Shown: positions 42,101-47,781, counted from the stretch's first letter. The stretch: 64,000 bases of DNA from Ottelia alismoides (GCA_037367405.1 JAZKJV010000091.1:620001-684000), one strand, 5' to 3'. Notes: generated by a model from the sequence alone, not told the origin. Numbers and translations are program-made.

Positions 42101-45100
42101 GAAGAGTGATTGCTGGAGATTAGCTATGGAAGATGAGATGCGTGCATTGCAGTCTCGTGACACATGGTCTTTGGTTCATGCTCCTCCTGACGCATCTATT
42201 GTGAGCTATAAGTGGGTCTTCACAGTTAAATATCATGCAGACGGCGGTTTGGATCGGTACAACGCGCGTGGTTTTACACAGACCTATGGCGTAGACTACA
42301 TGGATACTTTCTCTCCAGTGGCTAGACATTCTACCCTTCGCATTCTCTTATCTGTGGCTGTGGTTCGTGAATGGAGTATATCTCAACTGGATGTCAAGAA
42401 TGCATTCTTGTATGGGGATCTACAGGAAGAAGTCTACATGCAGCAGCCACCTGGGTTTACTGCTGAGGGGGAGAAGCGTATGGTCTGTAGACTTCACAAG
42501 GCAATTTATGGCCTCAAACAGAGTCCAAGAGCATGGTTCCAGAAGCTTTCCAACCTTATTGAGCAACAGGGATTCAAGAGGTCAAATGCAGACCACTCGT
42601 TGTTTGTCCAGAAGTCATCGGCAAGTACGGTTGTTATCATGGTCTATGTTGACGACATTCTAGTTACAGGAGATGATGTTCAAGGTATAGAAAGGGCGAA
42701 GGCATTCCTAGGCCGTCAGTTTGTTACGAAGGATCTTGGAACCCTAAGATATTTTCTGGGGTTGGAATTTGCAAGGAATGCACAGGGCTTGGTGATGACC
42801 CAACGGAAGTACATTACAGACTTCTTGATTGAGACAGGCATGGATGTTAGCAAACCATCAAGTATTCCCATGGACCCTAGCATGAAGTTGTATGATGGTG
42901 ATACTGCTGAAGTGGATAAAAGGAGATATAGAGAAATGGTGGGTAAGCTCCTTTATATTACCATAACTCGTCCGGATATTGCATTTGCAGTAAGCAGGGT
43001 GAGTCAATTTATGGAGCAGCCAAGACAAGTTCATATGGATGCTATATACATGATACTGAGGTATCTGAAGTCTTCTCCAGGTTCAGGGTTGTTGTTCAGG
43101 AAGGGCACAGATTTATCTATCTCAGCGTGTGCAGACGCCGATTATGCAGGATGCCCTAAGGATCGAAAATCAACCTCAGGATTCGCAGTTTTTGTTGAAG
43201 GCTCTCTGGTTTCTTGGAAAAGCAAGAAACAAACGGTTGTGGCAAGGTCCAGTGCGGAATCCGAATATAGGGCCATGGCTCAAGCCAGCACGGAAATGAT
43301 GTGGGTTCGATCCGTACTAGAAGATCTACATGTAGCTGTACCTCTACCCATGAAGCTTCAGTGTGACAATCAGGCAGCCTTGTTCATTGCCAACAATCCA
43401 GCTTTTCATGAAAGAACCAAGCATATTGAAGTTGACTGCCATTACACTAGAGACTTGATCCAGAGAGGATGGATATCTACTACGCATGTGAGCTTAGGAG
43501 ATCAGACTGCGGATGTATTCACCAAGCCATTGCTCAGAGGACCTTTTCAAAGATGTTCATCCAAGCTGAGCATGATAGACATCTATGCTCCACCTTGAGG
43601 GGGAGTGTAGAGATAGTTATTATTATTATGTTATGTACCTCTTCGTTATTTCTTTGTCTTCTATGGACTACTTTGTATTTTACCCTTAAGGTCTCTCCCT
43701 ATATAAGAGAGCCTAGGGTTTCTCTGAATAATCAATCAGTGTTTTTCTCTCAACACATACGATACATACATGCATCAAGTTCCACTTCCCGATGGCCTTC
43801 TCCATGACCATGTTGAGCTGGTCCGTTATAGAGTACATCCACAAGTACAAAGCCTTGAACGAGTACGACCACGTCAGGGAGCTCATCAAATGGGGCACCG
43901 ATTACCTCCTCTGCACCTTCAATTCCTTCGCCACCACCATCGATCACATGATTCACATCTACAACCATGTATATTCAGACCAATCTTGTTACTATTGTTT
44001 ACTAGATCCAAAGACCAACCGTTGTTGCGATGGAACAACATGCAGGTGGGTTCTTCCAAGAATGGCTCGACAACACCAGACGATCACTACTAATGGATGC
44101 AGCCCGAGGACATGGACTACGAGCGCCTCGTCCAGCAGGTGGTCTCCAGGCCGGACCTTGCGGGGAAGATGTCTGCAGCACTGTCATCCGTGTCGATCTT
44201 CTTCTGTGATGACCGCGAGTACTCCGCAAAGCTCTTGAAGGGCGTCGTGACGCTCTATCGGTTTGAGAGGAGCAACGGGAAGAGATCGAGCTACTCCAGG
44301 GGGAACCTCGACATCACGTTGTTCTACAACTCCACCAAGTTCTACGACAAGTACATGTGGAGCGCAGGGTGGCTCTACTACGCGTCGGGGAACGACATCT
44401 ACCTGAGGCTGGCGACGAATCCGAGGATACCGAGGAACGCGGAGTACAGGAAGTGGATGGACAAGGTCGGTCATGGGATGCCTTACAGGAACATAGAACA
44501 TAAAAGGAGAGGGCAGAAGAAAACCTACCATTGAATTTGCTAGGGTTAGATTAACTCAACTTAAACTCAAGCTAGTTAACTTAAAAAGTCTCAAATTAAC
44601 GGCAGCGTCTATAGGGTAAGACGGAGCAAGTTTACAGGGTCGAGGGAGGAATATCGATGTTTCAAAGGTCGTAGAGGTAATTCAAAAATATTATAGGGTC
44701 TGTCGGGTAAAAATCCCTTCTTATAATATATTATTGTTCAAAAATTTAGTTACCCTTGAGTGGCTTTCCCGATGGCGTGTTATTTGGTTTGAAAATGTTC
44801 TTTTTCTATGACATAATACGACATAAAGTCCATATATCTTGTATATATAAAAATATATATTTACAGTACAATACTTGAAGATTTCGGAAAATGGATACCC
44901 TCAGAATAAACTTAATAGGTTGGACTTCCTCCCTTAAGTATATATGTTTGCGCTTTTATGATTTGATCAAGTATCCACATGAGTTCTATCCGCAGGAAAA
45001 AGGCCTACGCAAGTCCCATAGCGATCAATAGTATCCCCGTTTCCCCCTAATAAGAAATGTTTCTCCTAACCACCATAAATGCCTAAGCAAGTTATAATGA

Positions 45101-46574
45101 CCTCTATTACAACAAAATCTTGCCAAATGGAAGAAAGCAGATTTCAAAAAAAATGGATACATACATCTGGTGATTGTGCATCACTTCCTTCACTGGAACC
45201 TTCTGCTCCACTCTCACCACTGCATATGTTAGTGATCCCAAGTAGTAAGACAACATAGTACTAAACAGGTTGAAGTTAATCAATTACAAAAAAGCTACCT
45301 CTGAGAAGCACCACCGTTGGCAGATGCACCAGATCCTTTTCCGTTTTCATTTGTTTTACCTGTGTGCATGTTTAGATTAAGCATCGCTGTGCATGCTTTC
45401 TACAATATCTTTAACTAGTTCCATCTTTATCTTCTCTGACAAGGAAATAGTAATTACTAGAGCTAACTTACTATCCAAGTCCAATCCCCCAGACTCCGGT
45501 ACCTGAAGCACACGTATCAACATTTCAGAGTTCTATACACACTCAAACATGTTGGAAAATACAGAAAAGAGGTCTGATATAAAGGGTAGCAAGTTTTTAA
45601 AAGAGCTATATGGGTTAAGAAATTGCAACATTCCACATGCTAGTAAATTCCAATTCTCAATTACTGGAGAAGCTGGAATTACTGGAGAAGACTCCAGGTT
45701 ATAGTCGCCGAGCAAAAGATGCAAGCATCCTTAGAAAATAAAGGCAGGCAAATCTTACAGAATTTTCTCCATTTCTATTTGCAGATGGCATTGCATATGG
45801 ACTATATTGATGAGTTCCCTGGAAATATAAAAATAAATAAATGTAAAACTTTCAATTGCTTTAATTCTAACGTGCGGACTCCACAAGAATTCCAAAAGGC
45901 TGTAGACAGATATCATTACCGGAGGAATGTGTGGGTGAGCATAAACTCCCCCGTGAGGATACATTGCAACATAAGGAGGTGTCGGTGCCCCATATGGAGA
46001 AATTACATGCTACACATGAAAGCGTGGGCTGAATTAGCTGCCATAATGGGATGCCAGTAGCAGAAATCTTTAAAATACTAAAAAGACAGTAAAGTTAAGA
46101 CTGTGGGGGCATCTCAAAGGACCATGGTTCAAATCCTATAAATTACGAAAAGTATATAGAAAGAATACCGGTGGAGGCCACATATACGGGTGACCAGTGT
46201 GATTGGATGCAACGGCAGGATAAAATCCAGCTGGGATTGGACTAGTTCCACCAGAGCCATAATATGCCTACAAATAGAGCATAAGATTTCAATTGACTGC
46301 CATGTGAACATTTAAAATCAGAAATTCATTAGGAAGTAAGTCTATTCTAAAACCTGAAAGGAAGACCAGTCTGGAAAACCTGTGGGGTTATTGATAGAAG
46401 TAGAATGTTCCTGCTATAACAGTTTTAACGAAACAACTTATTAAACTTATTAATCTGTTTTCATTAATTGATTTTCACATGAATGAATATGTAAAAAGCA
46501 ATATAGAACATGACAACCTGAGTTGGAGAAGCTTTGGGCGTCTTTGAAGGGATATTGCCCTCCCCACTACTCAT
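22..46574 (-). CDS. GBF: G-box-binding bZIP transcription factor, 12 exons, 3' end outside window
   Basis: Spliced CDS 46574-46518, 46410-46354, 46267-46169, 46009-45920, 45818-45759, 45502-45472, 45359-45299, 45219-45165, 24416-24386, 24302-24025, 23931-23854 and 147-22 gives 1023 nt, 341 codons with no stop; every junction is GT-AG and phases agree, including across the 20.7-kb and 23.7-kb introns. The proline-rich N-terminus has [18 protein letters not shown] and [18 protein letters not shown], typical of GBF/HBP-1a activation domains. A Ser/Gly/Glu-rich middle follows, then [10 protein letters not shown]. Basic region, residues 279-299: [18 protein letters not shown], with invariant Asn287 and Arg295. 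The zipper has Leu/Val at 305, 312, 319, 326, 333 and 340. By family knowledge it is a nuclear dimer binding CACGTG G-boxes, often in light or stress responses. Closest remembered relatives are HBP-1a, GBF1 and bZIP16/68; which clade is not certain. The C-terminus lies left of base 22. Confidence 0.93.
148..2560. other. Left part of the 23.7-kb bZIP intron, no gene
   Basis: AT-rich sequence between bZIP exons 11 and 12. I recognise no domain or element here. Short ORFs at 719-1358 overlap on both strands and look like chance frames. Confidence 0.6.
2570..2930. repeat. Dispersed repeat, copy A (LTR-leader-like)
   Basis: Resembles 14140-14430 in the same orientation: GGATGAGAGGAA, then AGAGAAGAAAGGGAG, AACAAAGCCTRCTA and ATTANAGATC blocks in the same order. 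Read on the minus strand it looks like a retrotransposon LTR/leader ending in a CT-rich tract. The parent element was not identified. Confidence 0.5.
3360..8520 (+). mobile_element. L1-type LINE, heavily decayed
   Basis: Fragments in the order expected for a plant L1. A degraded double CCHC knuckle of ORF1 lies near 3395-3500 ([21 protein letters not shown]). An endonuclease start resembling [11 protein letters not shown] is at about 4990. An RT part at 6480-7250 includes [17 protein letters not shown] and the frame around [12 protein letters not shown] zf-RVT-like C-terminus lies at 8110-8400 ([19 protein letters not shown]). A plant-L1-like 3' tail (GGGGCAAACACC...TTTTTATTCAG) ends near 8515. 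Many stops and frameshifts; not functional. No target-site duplication was found, so the 5' boundary is approximate. Confidence 0.75.
8521..10016. other. Unassigned intron sequence
   Basis: No recognisable domain. Overlapping ORFs at 8901-9338 on both strands come from a CAC/GTG-rich stretch and show no family motif. Confidence 0.5.
10979..13675 (+). pseudogene. hAT transposase (BED finger, DUF659, dimerisation domain)
   Basis: A BED zinc finger is encoded at 11060-11192 ([21 protein letters not shown]). It is broken by a TGA at 11192-11194. A 257-residue frame at 11220-11993 holds the DUF659 domain with [16 protein letters not shown] and [13 protein letters not shown], which contain the two aspartates expected in the RNase-H-like core. 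Further frames at 11942-12232 and 12321-12590 continue the protein. The hAT dimerisation block lies at 12880-13110 (SSSGCERN, then [17 protein letters not shown]), split by about 70 nt of AT-rich sequence. An acidic C-tail ends at 13675, itself split by a MITE. By family it would cut and paste the element; it is clearly inactive. Confidence 0.82.
13367..13592. mobile_element. MITE rich in CGATATATCG, 226 bp, 8-bp TSD
   Basis: Ends CATGGAAGG and its exact inverse CCTTCCATG. Flanked by perfect 8-bp duplications ATATAGAA at 13359-13366 and 13593-13600. The interior is dense in palindromic CGATATATCG/ATCGATAT. The TSD length points to a hAT-type non-autonomous element. It interrupts the acidic tail of the hAT transposase. 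Related copies: 32672-33316 and 56996-57200. Confidence 0.82.
14140..14430. repeat. Dispersed repeat, copy B (LTR-leader-like)
   Basis: Same order of blocks as 2570-2930 (GGATGAGAGGAA, GGAGAGAAGAACGGGAG, AACAAAGCCTGCTAACC, TAAGAGATC). It lies just left of minus-strand copia pol remnants and may be their 3' LTR. Confidence 0.5.
14432..14622 (-). mobile_element. Au-like SINE (copy 1)
   Basis: Read on the minus strand: a tRNA-like head (GGTCTGGTGCCTAGTGGTAG), a weakly conserved B-box area, a body with TTGCGTTAGGTAGCC-like sequence and CAACATGGATTTGAG, and a tail GCTGACCTACTTAAAGTGGG. Matches copies at 17766, 25416 and 60217. No clear duplication around this copy. Confidence 0.75.
14990..15780 (-). 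pseudogene. Ty1/copia pol remnant (RNase H end)
   Basis: Minus-strand frames give [19 protein letters not shown], then [14 protein letters not shown] and [12 protein letters not shown] in the order of a copia RNase H domain, with many stops. This is a second, more diverged copia lineage than the two full-length copies in the window. It is truncated upstream of RNase H. Confidence 0.75.
15781..17742. other. Unassigned stretch with a GC-rich block and an LTR-like minus-strand promoter
   Basis: 15781-16800 shows nothing I recognise. 16820-17400 is strongly GC-rich and open in several frames, with no conserved domain. On the minus strand CTCTATAAAAGGCTCC near 17500 followed by CT-rich sequence (17400-17450) looks like an LTR or gene TATA box and pyrimidine patch. 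It could be a fragment of a retrotransposon 5' end. Confidence 0.4.
17766..17954 (-). mobile_element. Au-like SINE (copy 2) with 24-bp target duplication
   Basis: Minus strand: tRNA head ATGGTCTAGTGGTAGTACAG, B box GGTTCAAATCC, body TTGCGTTAGGTAGTCGGC and TTCAACATGGATTTGAGC, tail GCCGACCCTACTTATAGTGG. Identical 24-nt flanks (17742-17765 and 17955-17978, containing GTGGGTCCTCTAATGTAG) define the insertion. This is the best-preserved head in the window. Confidence 0.9.
17994..18155 (+). repeat. 5' LTR of old copia
   Basis: 162 bp. Contains CTATATAAGAGAGCC, a TATA-like element near 18105, the likely promoter core. Ends CAATA where the 3' LTR ends CAACA. Confidence 0.9.
18156..18171 (+). promoter_or_regulatory. 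Primer-binding site (tRNA-iMet type)
   Basis: TGGTATCAGAGCGGCG immediately follows the LTR; complementary to the 3' end of initiator tRNA-Met, as in most plant copia elements. Confidence 0.85.
18715..22930 (+). pseudogene. Copia gag-pol, decayed
   Basis: Starts [16 protein letters not shown] and ends just before the purine tract. In-frame stops appear early (for example TAG near 18880), and several frameshifts follow. Recognisable parts are gag (18715-19500), a protease area near 19736 with the active-site triplet degraded to DSR, integrase (20100-20680), RT (21480-22100) and RNase H (22430-22900). The protein is colinear with the polyprotein of the younger copy at 39336. Confidence 0.9.
22937..23098 (+). 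repeat. 3' LTR of old copia
   Basis: 162 bp, partner of 17994-18155. Preceded by TTGAGGGGGG (PPT). Confidence 0.9.
23281..23331 (-). mobile_element. 51-bp retroposed fragment with 13-bp duplication
   Basis: Flanked by ATCTGTTTCATAT at 23268-23280 and 23332-23344. Begins with a T8 run (poly(A) on the minus strand). The body resembles that of the 56-bp insertion at 50279, so both look like extreme 5' truncations of one non-LTR family. Confidence 0.75.
23345..23853. other. Intron sequence next to the basic-region exon
   Basis: AT-rich, nothing recognised. It is probably original intron rather than transposon. Confidence 0.5.
23854..23931 (-). CDS. GBF: bZIP exon 11: basic DNA-binding region
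   Basis: 78 nt, residues 274-299, [20 protein letters not shown] onward to RLRKQ. Acceptor TAG and donor GTCAGT flank it. It is almost identical to the GBF consensus, which makes this the most diagnostic exon. Confidence 0.95.
24025..24302 (-). CDS. GBF: bZIP exon 10: middle region with LNIGMDYWG
   Basis: 278 nt, residues 181-273, from GSQNGVAAG to SDLWLQ. It contains [12 protein letters not shown], the conserved block before the basic region of HBP-1a/GBF proteins. Acceptor ...ACACAG, donor GTTTTG. The reading frame also runs open upstream into the intron, so the acceptor was chosen by phase with the 31-nt exon 9. Confidence 0.92.
24386..24416 (-). CDS. GBF: bZIP exon 9: 31-nt microexon
   Basis: 31 nt encoding [10 protein letters not shown] plus one base. 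Acceptor ATGCAG, donor GTTCTT. It is needed to bring exon 8 (ends in phase 0) and exon 10 (starts needing one base) into frame, which supports it despite its size. Confidence 0.8.
24417..25401. other. Intron sequence, no gene
   Basis: AT-rich start of the 20.7-kb intron as seen from exon 9. Short ORFs at 24885-25375 show no domain. Confidence 0.5.
25416..25618 (-). mobile_element. Au-like SINE (copy 3) with target duplication
   Basis: Minus-strand tail GCCGATCCTACTTAAAGTAGG, body TTGCGTTATCTAGCTGG and a tRNA-like head GGTCTGATGGTAGAGCAG. Flanks CATGGGGATGCACG (25402-25415) and CATGGGGATGCATG (25619-25632), one mismatch. Confidence 0.85.
25840..26035. repeat. GCCTCG-rich MITE-like repeat, truncated
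   Basis: Starts CATGGTTTTAAAAAGTGTTGCC and is filled with GCCTCG/GAGGCG and AAGGCGAGGC motifs on both strands, able to fold on itself. It resembles common plant MITEs of this composition. The right end is not clear because the RTE LINE starts there. Confidence 0.45.
28406..28844 (+). mobile_element. hAT MITE, deletion derivative, 8-bp TSD
   Basis: Ends CATTGTTGTAAAAGTCGG and (inverted) CAAGGTTGCAGAAATCGG. Perfect 8-bp duplication GTAAGGAT at 28398-28405 and 28845-28852. Both terminal regions align with those of the 4.0-kb hAT element at 10017-14039, but the transposase interior is absent. It interrupts the RT domain of the RTE LINE. Confidence 0.9.
29364..29822. mobile_element. Insertion with repeated GAGTATGC motifs
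   Basis: The RTE sequence jumps from ...GAGACATGCTAT to ATGCTCTATGGATC, with about 460 bp inserted. The insert has imperfect inverted ends (TCAGGAAGCCGTTATG / TCAAGAAAGCGGCTAAG) and at least ten GAGTATGC copies with GCAATTTTATG. Probably a non-autonomous hAT element. Its duplication is not clean, so the exact ends are uncertain. Confidence 0.55.
30164..30351 (+). repeat. Tandem duplication of the RTE 3' end
   Basis: Two consecutive units of about 94 bp (30164-30257, 30258-30351), each from AAACCCRAGAATGA to (TTG)n-T. They differ at several positions. Confidence 0.85.
30352..32385. other. Unassigned intron sequence
   Basis: 30420-30600 is a GC-rich leader-like patch followed by T-rich sequence, similar in texture to the 5' part of the hAT element at 10230-10560. 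31150-32380 is AT-rich. No coding domain recognised. Confidence 0.4.
32386..32557. repeat. Two-copy 86-bp tandem duplication
   Basis: Units 32386-32471 and 32472-32557, both GTGTTGAATC...ATATTCTGA, with only a few differences. Confidence 0.85.
32672..33316. mobile_element. TATCG-palindrome MITE sequence (second copy, composite)
   Basis: Two blocks dense in GATATATCG/CGATATT: 32672-32849 (CAATGGGTATC ... TTACCCTTG) and about 33225-33316 (ending ATATTTCGAACCTTG). The right end matches in inverse the left end of the element at 56996. About 375 bp of other sequence lies between. No duplication found. Confidence 0.5.
33317..33720. other. Unassigned intron sequence
   Basis: No domain or repeat recognised. 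Confidence 0.4.
33721..35480 (-). mobile_element. RTE-clade LINE, 5'-truncated, minus strand
   Basis: Starts at left with CAACAACAACAA (TTG tail on the minus strand) and GGGTCGGCTACATGG, the RTE 3' end. The frame at 34185-33751 gives the C-terminal region ([20 protein letters not shown]). The frame at 34789-34400 gives RT with [20 protein letters not shown] and [14 protein letters not shown] (ADD box). Further RT upstream to 35480 is broken by stops. A (GT)n run near 34050 lies inside. It runs sense to the bZIP gene, unlike the copy at 26040. Confidence 0.85.
35481..36288 (+). mobile_element. L1-type LINE 3' fragment
   Basis: Encodes the zf-RVT-like C-terminus: [37 protein letters not shown], then [20 protein letters not shown] and [15 protein letters not shown] (35886-36206). 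Ends GGGGCGGACACC...TTTTGAATAAAAAAAAA, the plant L1 tail. 5'-truncated next to the RTE copy; left boundary approximate. Confidence 0.8.
36289..36642. other. Intron sequence between two L1 fragments
   Basis: Contains tandem-like GATGGATTATTGT/TTACATATCTTTG repeats at 36480-36570. No gene. Confidence 0.5.
36659..37493 (+). mobile_element. 5'-truncated L1 insertion with 16-bp duplication
   Basis: Flanked by ATTAAACTTTAGAAGG at 36643-36658 and 37494-37509 (exact). The frame at 36711-37106 encodes the C-terminal L1 region (ending [20 protein letters not shown]), followed by [20 protein letters not shown] after a stop. Ends GGGGTGAACACC ... CATCAAAAAAAAA. The clean duplication and nearly open frame mark it as fairly recent. 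Confidence 0.93.
37510..37921. other. Intron sequence before the Pack-MULE
   Basis: AT-rich, no domain recognised. Confidence 0.5.
37931..38022. repeat. Left TIR of KOR Pack-MULE
   Basis: GGGATTTTTACCC... pairs with 44626-44717. The central part TTACCTCTACGACCTTTG onward is identical in both arms. Confidence 0.93.
38714..38863 (+). repeat. 5' LTR of young copia
   Basis: 150 bp, with CTATATAAGAGAGCC as the likely TATA box region near 38808. Confidence 0.95.
38864..38878 (+). promoter_or_regulatory. Primer-binding site (tRNA-iMet type)
   Basis: TGGTATCAGAGCCAC directly after the LTR. Confidence 0.9.
38879..39335 (+). other. Untranslated leader of young copia
   Basis: GC-rich (CCGCCG/GGCGGC repeats, 38880-39200) and without a gene. 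ORFs on both strands here are composition artefacts. Confidence 0.7.
39336..43598 (+). pseudogene. Copia gag-pol polyprotein, one in-frame stop
   Basis: A single frame from ATG 39336 to TGA at 43598, broken only by TAG at 41214-41216. Order: gag; CCHC knuckle [14 protein letters not shown] at residue 248; protease with VIDSGDTHH, where plant copia normally has DSGA; GAG-pre-integrase HHCC ([16 protein letters not shown]); integrase ([20 protein letters not shown]) truncated by the stop; RT with YVDD at 42645-42656; RNase H with [19 protein letters not shown] also lacks about four residues after DRYNAR (near 42270) compared with the older copy. The element is very young but probably cannot make its own full polyprotein. 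Confidence 0.95.
43606..43755 (+). repeat. 3' LTR of young copia
   Basis: 150 bp, preceded by PPT TTGAGGGGGAG (43595-43605). Confidence 0.95.
44626..44717. repeat. Right TIR of KOR Pack-MULE
   Basis: Inverse of 37931-38022; followed at once by the second TTCTTATAA. Confidence 0.93.
44727..45164. other. Intron sequence between Pack-MULE and bZIP exon 8
   Basis: AT-rich, nothing recognised. Probably original intron. Confidence 0.5.
45165..45219 (-). CDS. GBF: bZIP exon 8: [16 protein letters not shown]
   Basis: 55 nt, acidic Ser/Gly run typical of HBP-1a relatives, ending in ...QSPD. Acceptor ATGCAG, donor GTATGT. The donor opens the 20.7-kb intron that holds the KOR Pack-MULE. Confidence 0.92.
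45299..45359 (-). CDS. GBF: bZIP exon 7: [20 protein letters not shown]
   Basis: 61 nt. The string [10 protein letters not shown] matches the conserved GKTSGASANG block of HBP-1a/bZIP16 proteins. Acceptor CACAG, donor GTAGCT. Confidence 0.92.
45472..45502 (-). CDS. GBF: bZIP exon 6: 31-nt microexon
   Basis: 31 nt encoding [10 protein letters not shown] plus one base. Acceptor TTCAG, donor GTAAGT. Its phase fits exons 5 and 7 exactly. Confidence 0.85.
45759..45818 (-). CDS. GBF: bZIP exon 5: YSPYAMPS segment
   Basis: 60 nt, [20 protein letters not shown]. Acceptor TTCCAG, donor [14 protein letters not shown] is a conserved string of the proline-rich domain. Confidence 0.92.
45920..46009 (-). 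CDS. GBF: bZIP exon 4: [15 protein letters not shown] segment
   Basis: 90 nt starting [20 protein letters not shown]. Acceptor TGTAG, donor GTAATG. It encodes the most conserved part of the N-terminal proline-rich region. Confidence 0.93.
46169..46267 (-). CDS. GBF: bZIP exon 3: [15 protein letters not shown] to HPYMWPPP
   Basis: 99 nt, phase 0. Acceptor TTGTAG, donor GTATTC. It carries QAYYG/HPYMW features of GBF1-like N-termini. Confidence 0.92.
46354..46410 (-). CDS. GBF: bZIP exon 2: [19 protein letters not shown]
   Basis: 57 nt, phase 0. Acceptor TAGCAG, donor GTTTTA. It ends in PDWSSFQ, the conserved start of the proline-rich region. Confidence 0.92.
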
Positions 46575-46637
46575 GATGGAAGCAATTTTTTGTTAAATCA
46601 CCGAACCAGCAGATGTCATGCCTTGAGCGAATGACGT
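46518..46637 (-). CDS. GBF: bZIP exon 1 of CDS (start codon at 46574) with 5' UTR part
   Basis: Coding part 46574-46518 encodes [19 protein letters not shown], the usual short GBF N-terminus. 63 nt of 5' UTR precede the ATG, back to an acceptor ...ATATTTAG ending at 46638. The 5' UTR therefore continues in an upstream exon. Donor GTTGTC. Confidence 0.88.
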
Positions 46638-47760
46638 CTAAATATAACAGAAGCAATAATTTTAGTTACCCTTAAGGCGTTTCCACATATAGAAAAATAG
46701 AGCTAACTTTCTTGTATCACCAGTTGAATGCCCACGCTTCACTGTGAGTGTGGATATCTAGTAGCATGATCTTAACATAAATTTTACATTAAAAAAGTGT
46801 ATTTCATGCTAATATACTGAGATGGATAACAGTAGAAATACATACTACTATTCTCAATTCTGATTTGTTACGAAAAATGTGAGCAGAAATAAGATCATCC
46901 ACAAGCATTACTTTTATAAAAGTACTTTGTATTTTTAAATTACTAATACATTTGTTAAATATAATATCAATTTTGTTTTCATCTTATTGGTAAAATGTAT
47001 GATAGGTAAGACTATACCATTTGATTTGATTCAAAATAATGTTATCACAATAGTTCTATTATGAATGATCTATTCTTCTTTTAATCTAAAAGTCCGTCTA
47101 TATAGATAAAAATGGGATGAAAATTGAGGAATGTCTATATAGCACTATAGACTTTCTATCTTCTTAATTTAACAAAGTTGTATCACAAAATTGAGCCAAT
47201 TCGTTAATATGTATGCCTTAAAATAGTCACATTTATCGTTTATGAATTATAATAATTACATGAATATCGAACTAAACATAATAACACACATGAATCAATA
47301 AATGAATGGATAAATATAAATAAAATAAGTGTGTAAATATCTAGTTGATATACATAATGATTAGTTTACTCGTTTCATGCATTGATTGCACAATTATAAA
47401 AAGATGATGATTTACTTTTGCTTGTAATTTTTATAAAAGTCTGCTTTTCACCTTCATAAAAAATGGCTTGGTATAATTGCTTAATTGATTCCACCTATAT
47501 TGATTGTTTGATTCTGCACTTCTATAGCCAACTGGATTTCAATTCAATCTACTGGACATCTCTCCACTCAATGAATTTAGTTAACAGAATGGCCTGCCTG
47601 TGCTTTTATTTTGGCTTATGTTGGTTGATGATCAGTTAACTGACATGTTTGTCAGTCAGCTAATCCCCCCCTGGTCAACTCATGGACGCCATCAGTCGAG
47701 TATATTTTGATGGGTCAAGTCTTCATCTGACTAATACTTAATCTGTCGACTACTTTATTC
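46638..47760. other. Intron in 5' UTR, no gene
   Basis: AT-rich sequence upstream of the coding start. 47640-47760 has GACTAAT/GTCGACTA motifs comparable to 50450-50600. No domain. Confidence 0.5.
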
Positions 47761-47781
47761 CAACGACCATATTTTTGGCCA

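Larger units (their letters stand above)
38714..43755 (+). mobile_element. Ty1/copia retrotransposon, young copy
   Basis: 150-bp LTRs at 38714-38863 and 43606-43755, TGTAGAG...CAACA, differing at one position by my count (C/T at about base 74). 5-bp duplication CATAC at 38709-38713 and 43756-43760. PBS TGGTATCAGAGCC follows the 5' LTR; PPT TTGAGGGGGAG precedes the 3' LTR. It inserted into the intron of the captured KOR fragment. Same family as 17994-23098. Confidence 0.97.
38150..44534 (+). pseudogene. KOR: KORRIGAN-like endo-1,4-beta-glucanase (GH9) fragment, captured
   Basis: Exon at about 38150-38633 encodes the cytosolic tail with [18 protein letters not shown], the membrane anchor [18 protein letters not shown], and ALMFFNAQK, ending at donor GTAAGA. 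Exon 43780-43968 encodes [20 protein letters not shown] and [15 protein letters not shown]. Exon 44046-44534 encodes [15 protein letters not shown], a TAA in place of the usual Cys codon, then [12 protein letters not shown] and [21 protein letters not shown] proteins are plasma-membrane/Golgi GH9 enzymes needed for cellulose synthesis. This copy stops long before the catalytic C-terminal residues, and the exon between FNAQK and FPMAFS is missing. It is a transduplicated fragment, not a functional gene. The exact 5' start is uncertain. Confidence 0.9.
37931..44717 (+). mobile_element. Pack-MULE carrying a KORRIGAN (GH9) gene fragment
   Basis: Long terminal inverted repeats, starting GGGATTTTTACCC (37931-about 38022, and inverted about 44626-44717), about 92 bp with roughly ten or more mismatches. 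The element is bounded by an exact 9-bp duplication TTCTTATAA at 37922-37930 and 44718-44726. Nine-base duplications and long TIRs are the hallmark of Mutator-like elements. It has no transposase; its cargo is a multi-exon piece of a membrane endo-1,4-beta-glucanase gene. A 5.0-kb copia is nested inside, so the element itself is about 1.74 kb. It lies in the 20.7-kb intron of the bZIP gene, antisense to it. Confidence 0.93.

Noticed and set aside
38150..44534. Functional KORRIGAN gene interrupted by a retrotransposon
   Set aside because: It lies entirely between MULE inverted repeats, lacks an internal exon and the catalytic C-terminus, and has a stop in the third exon piece.
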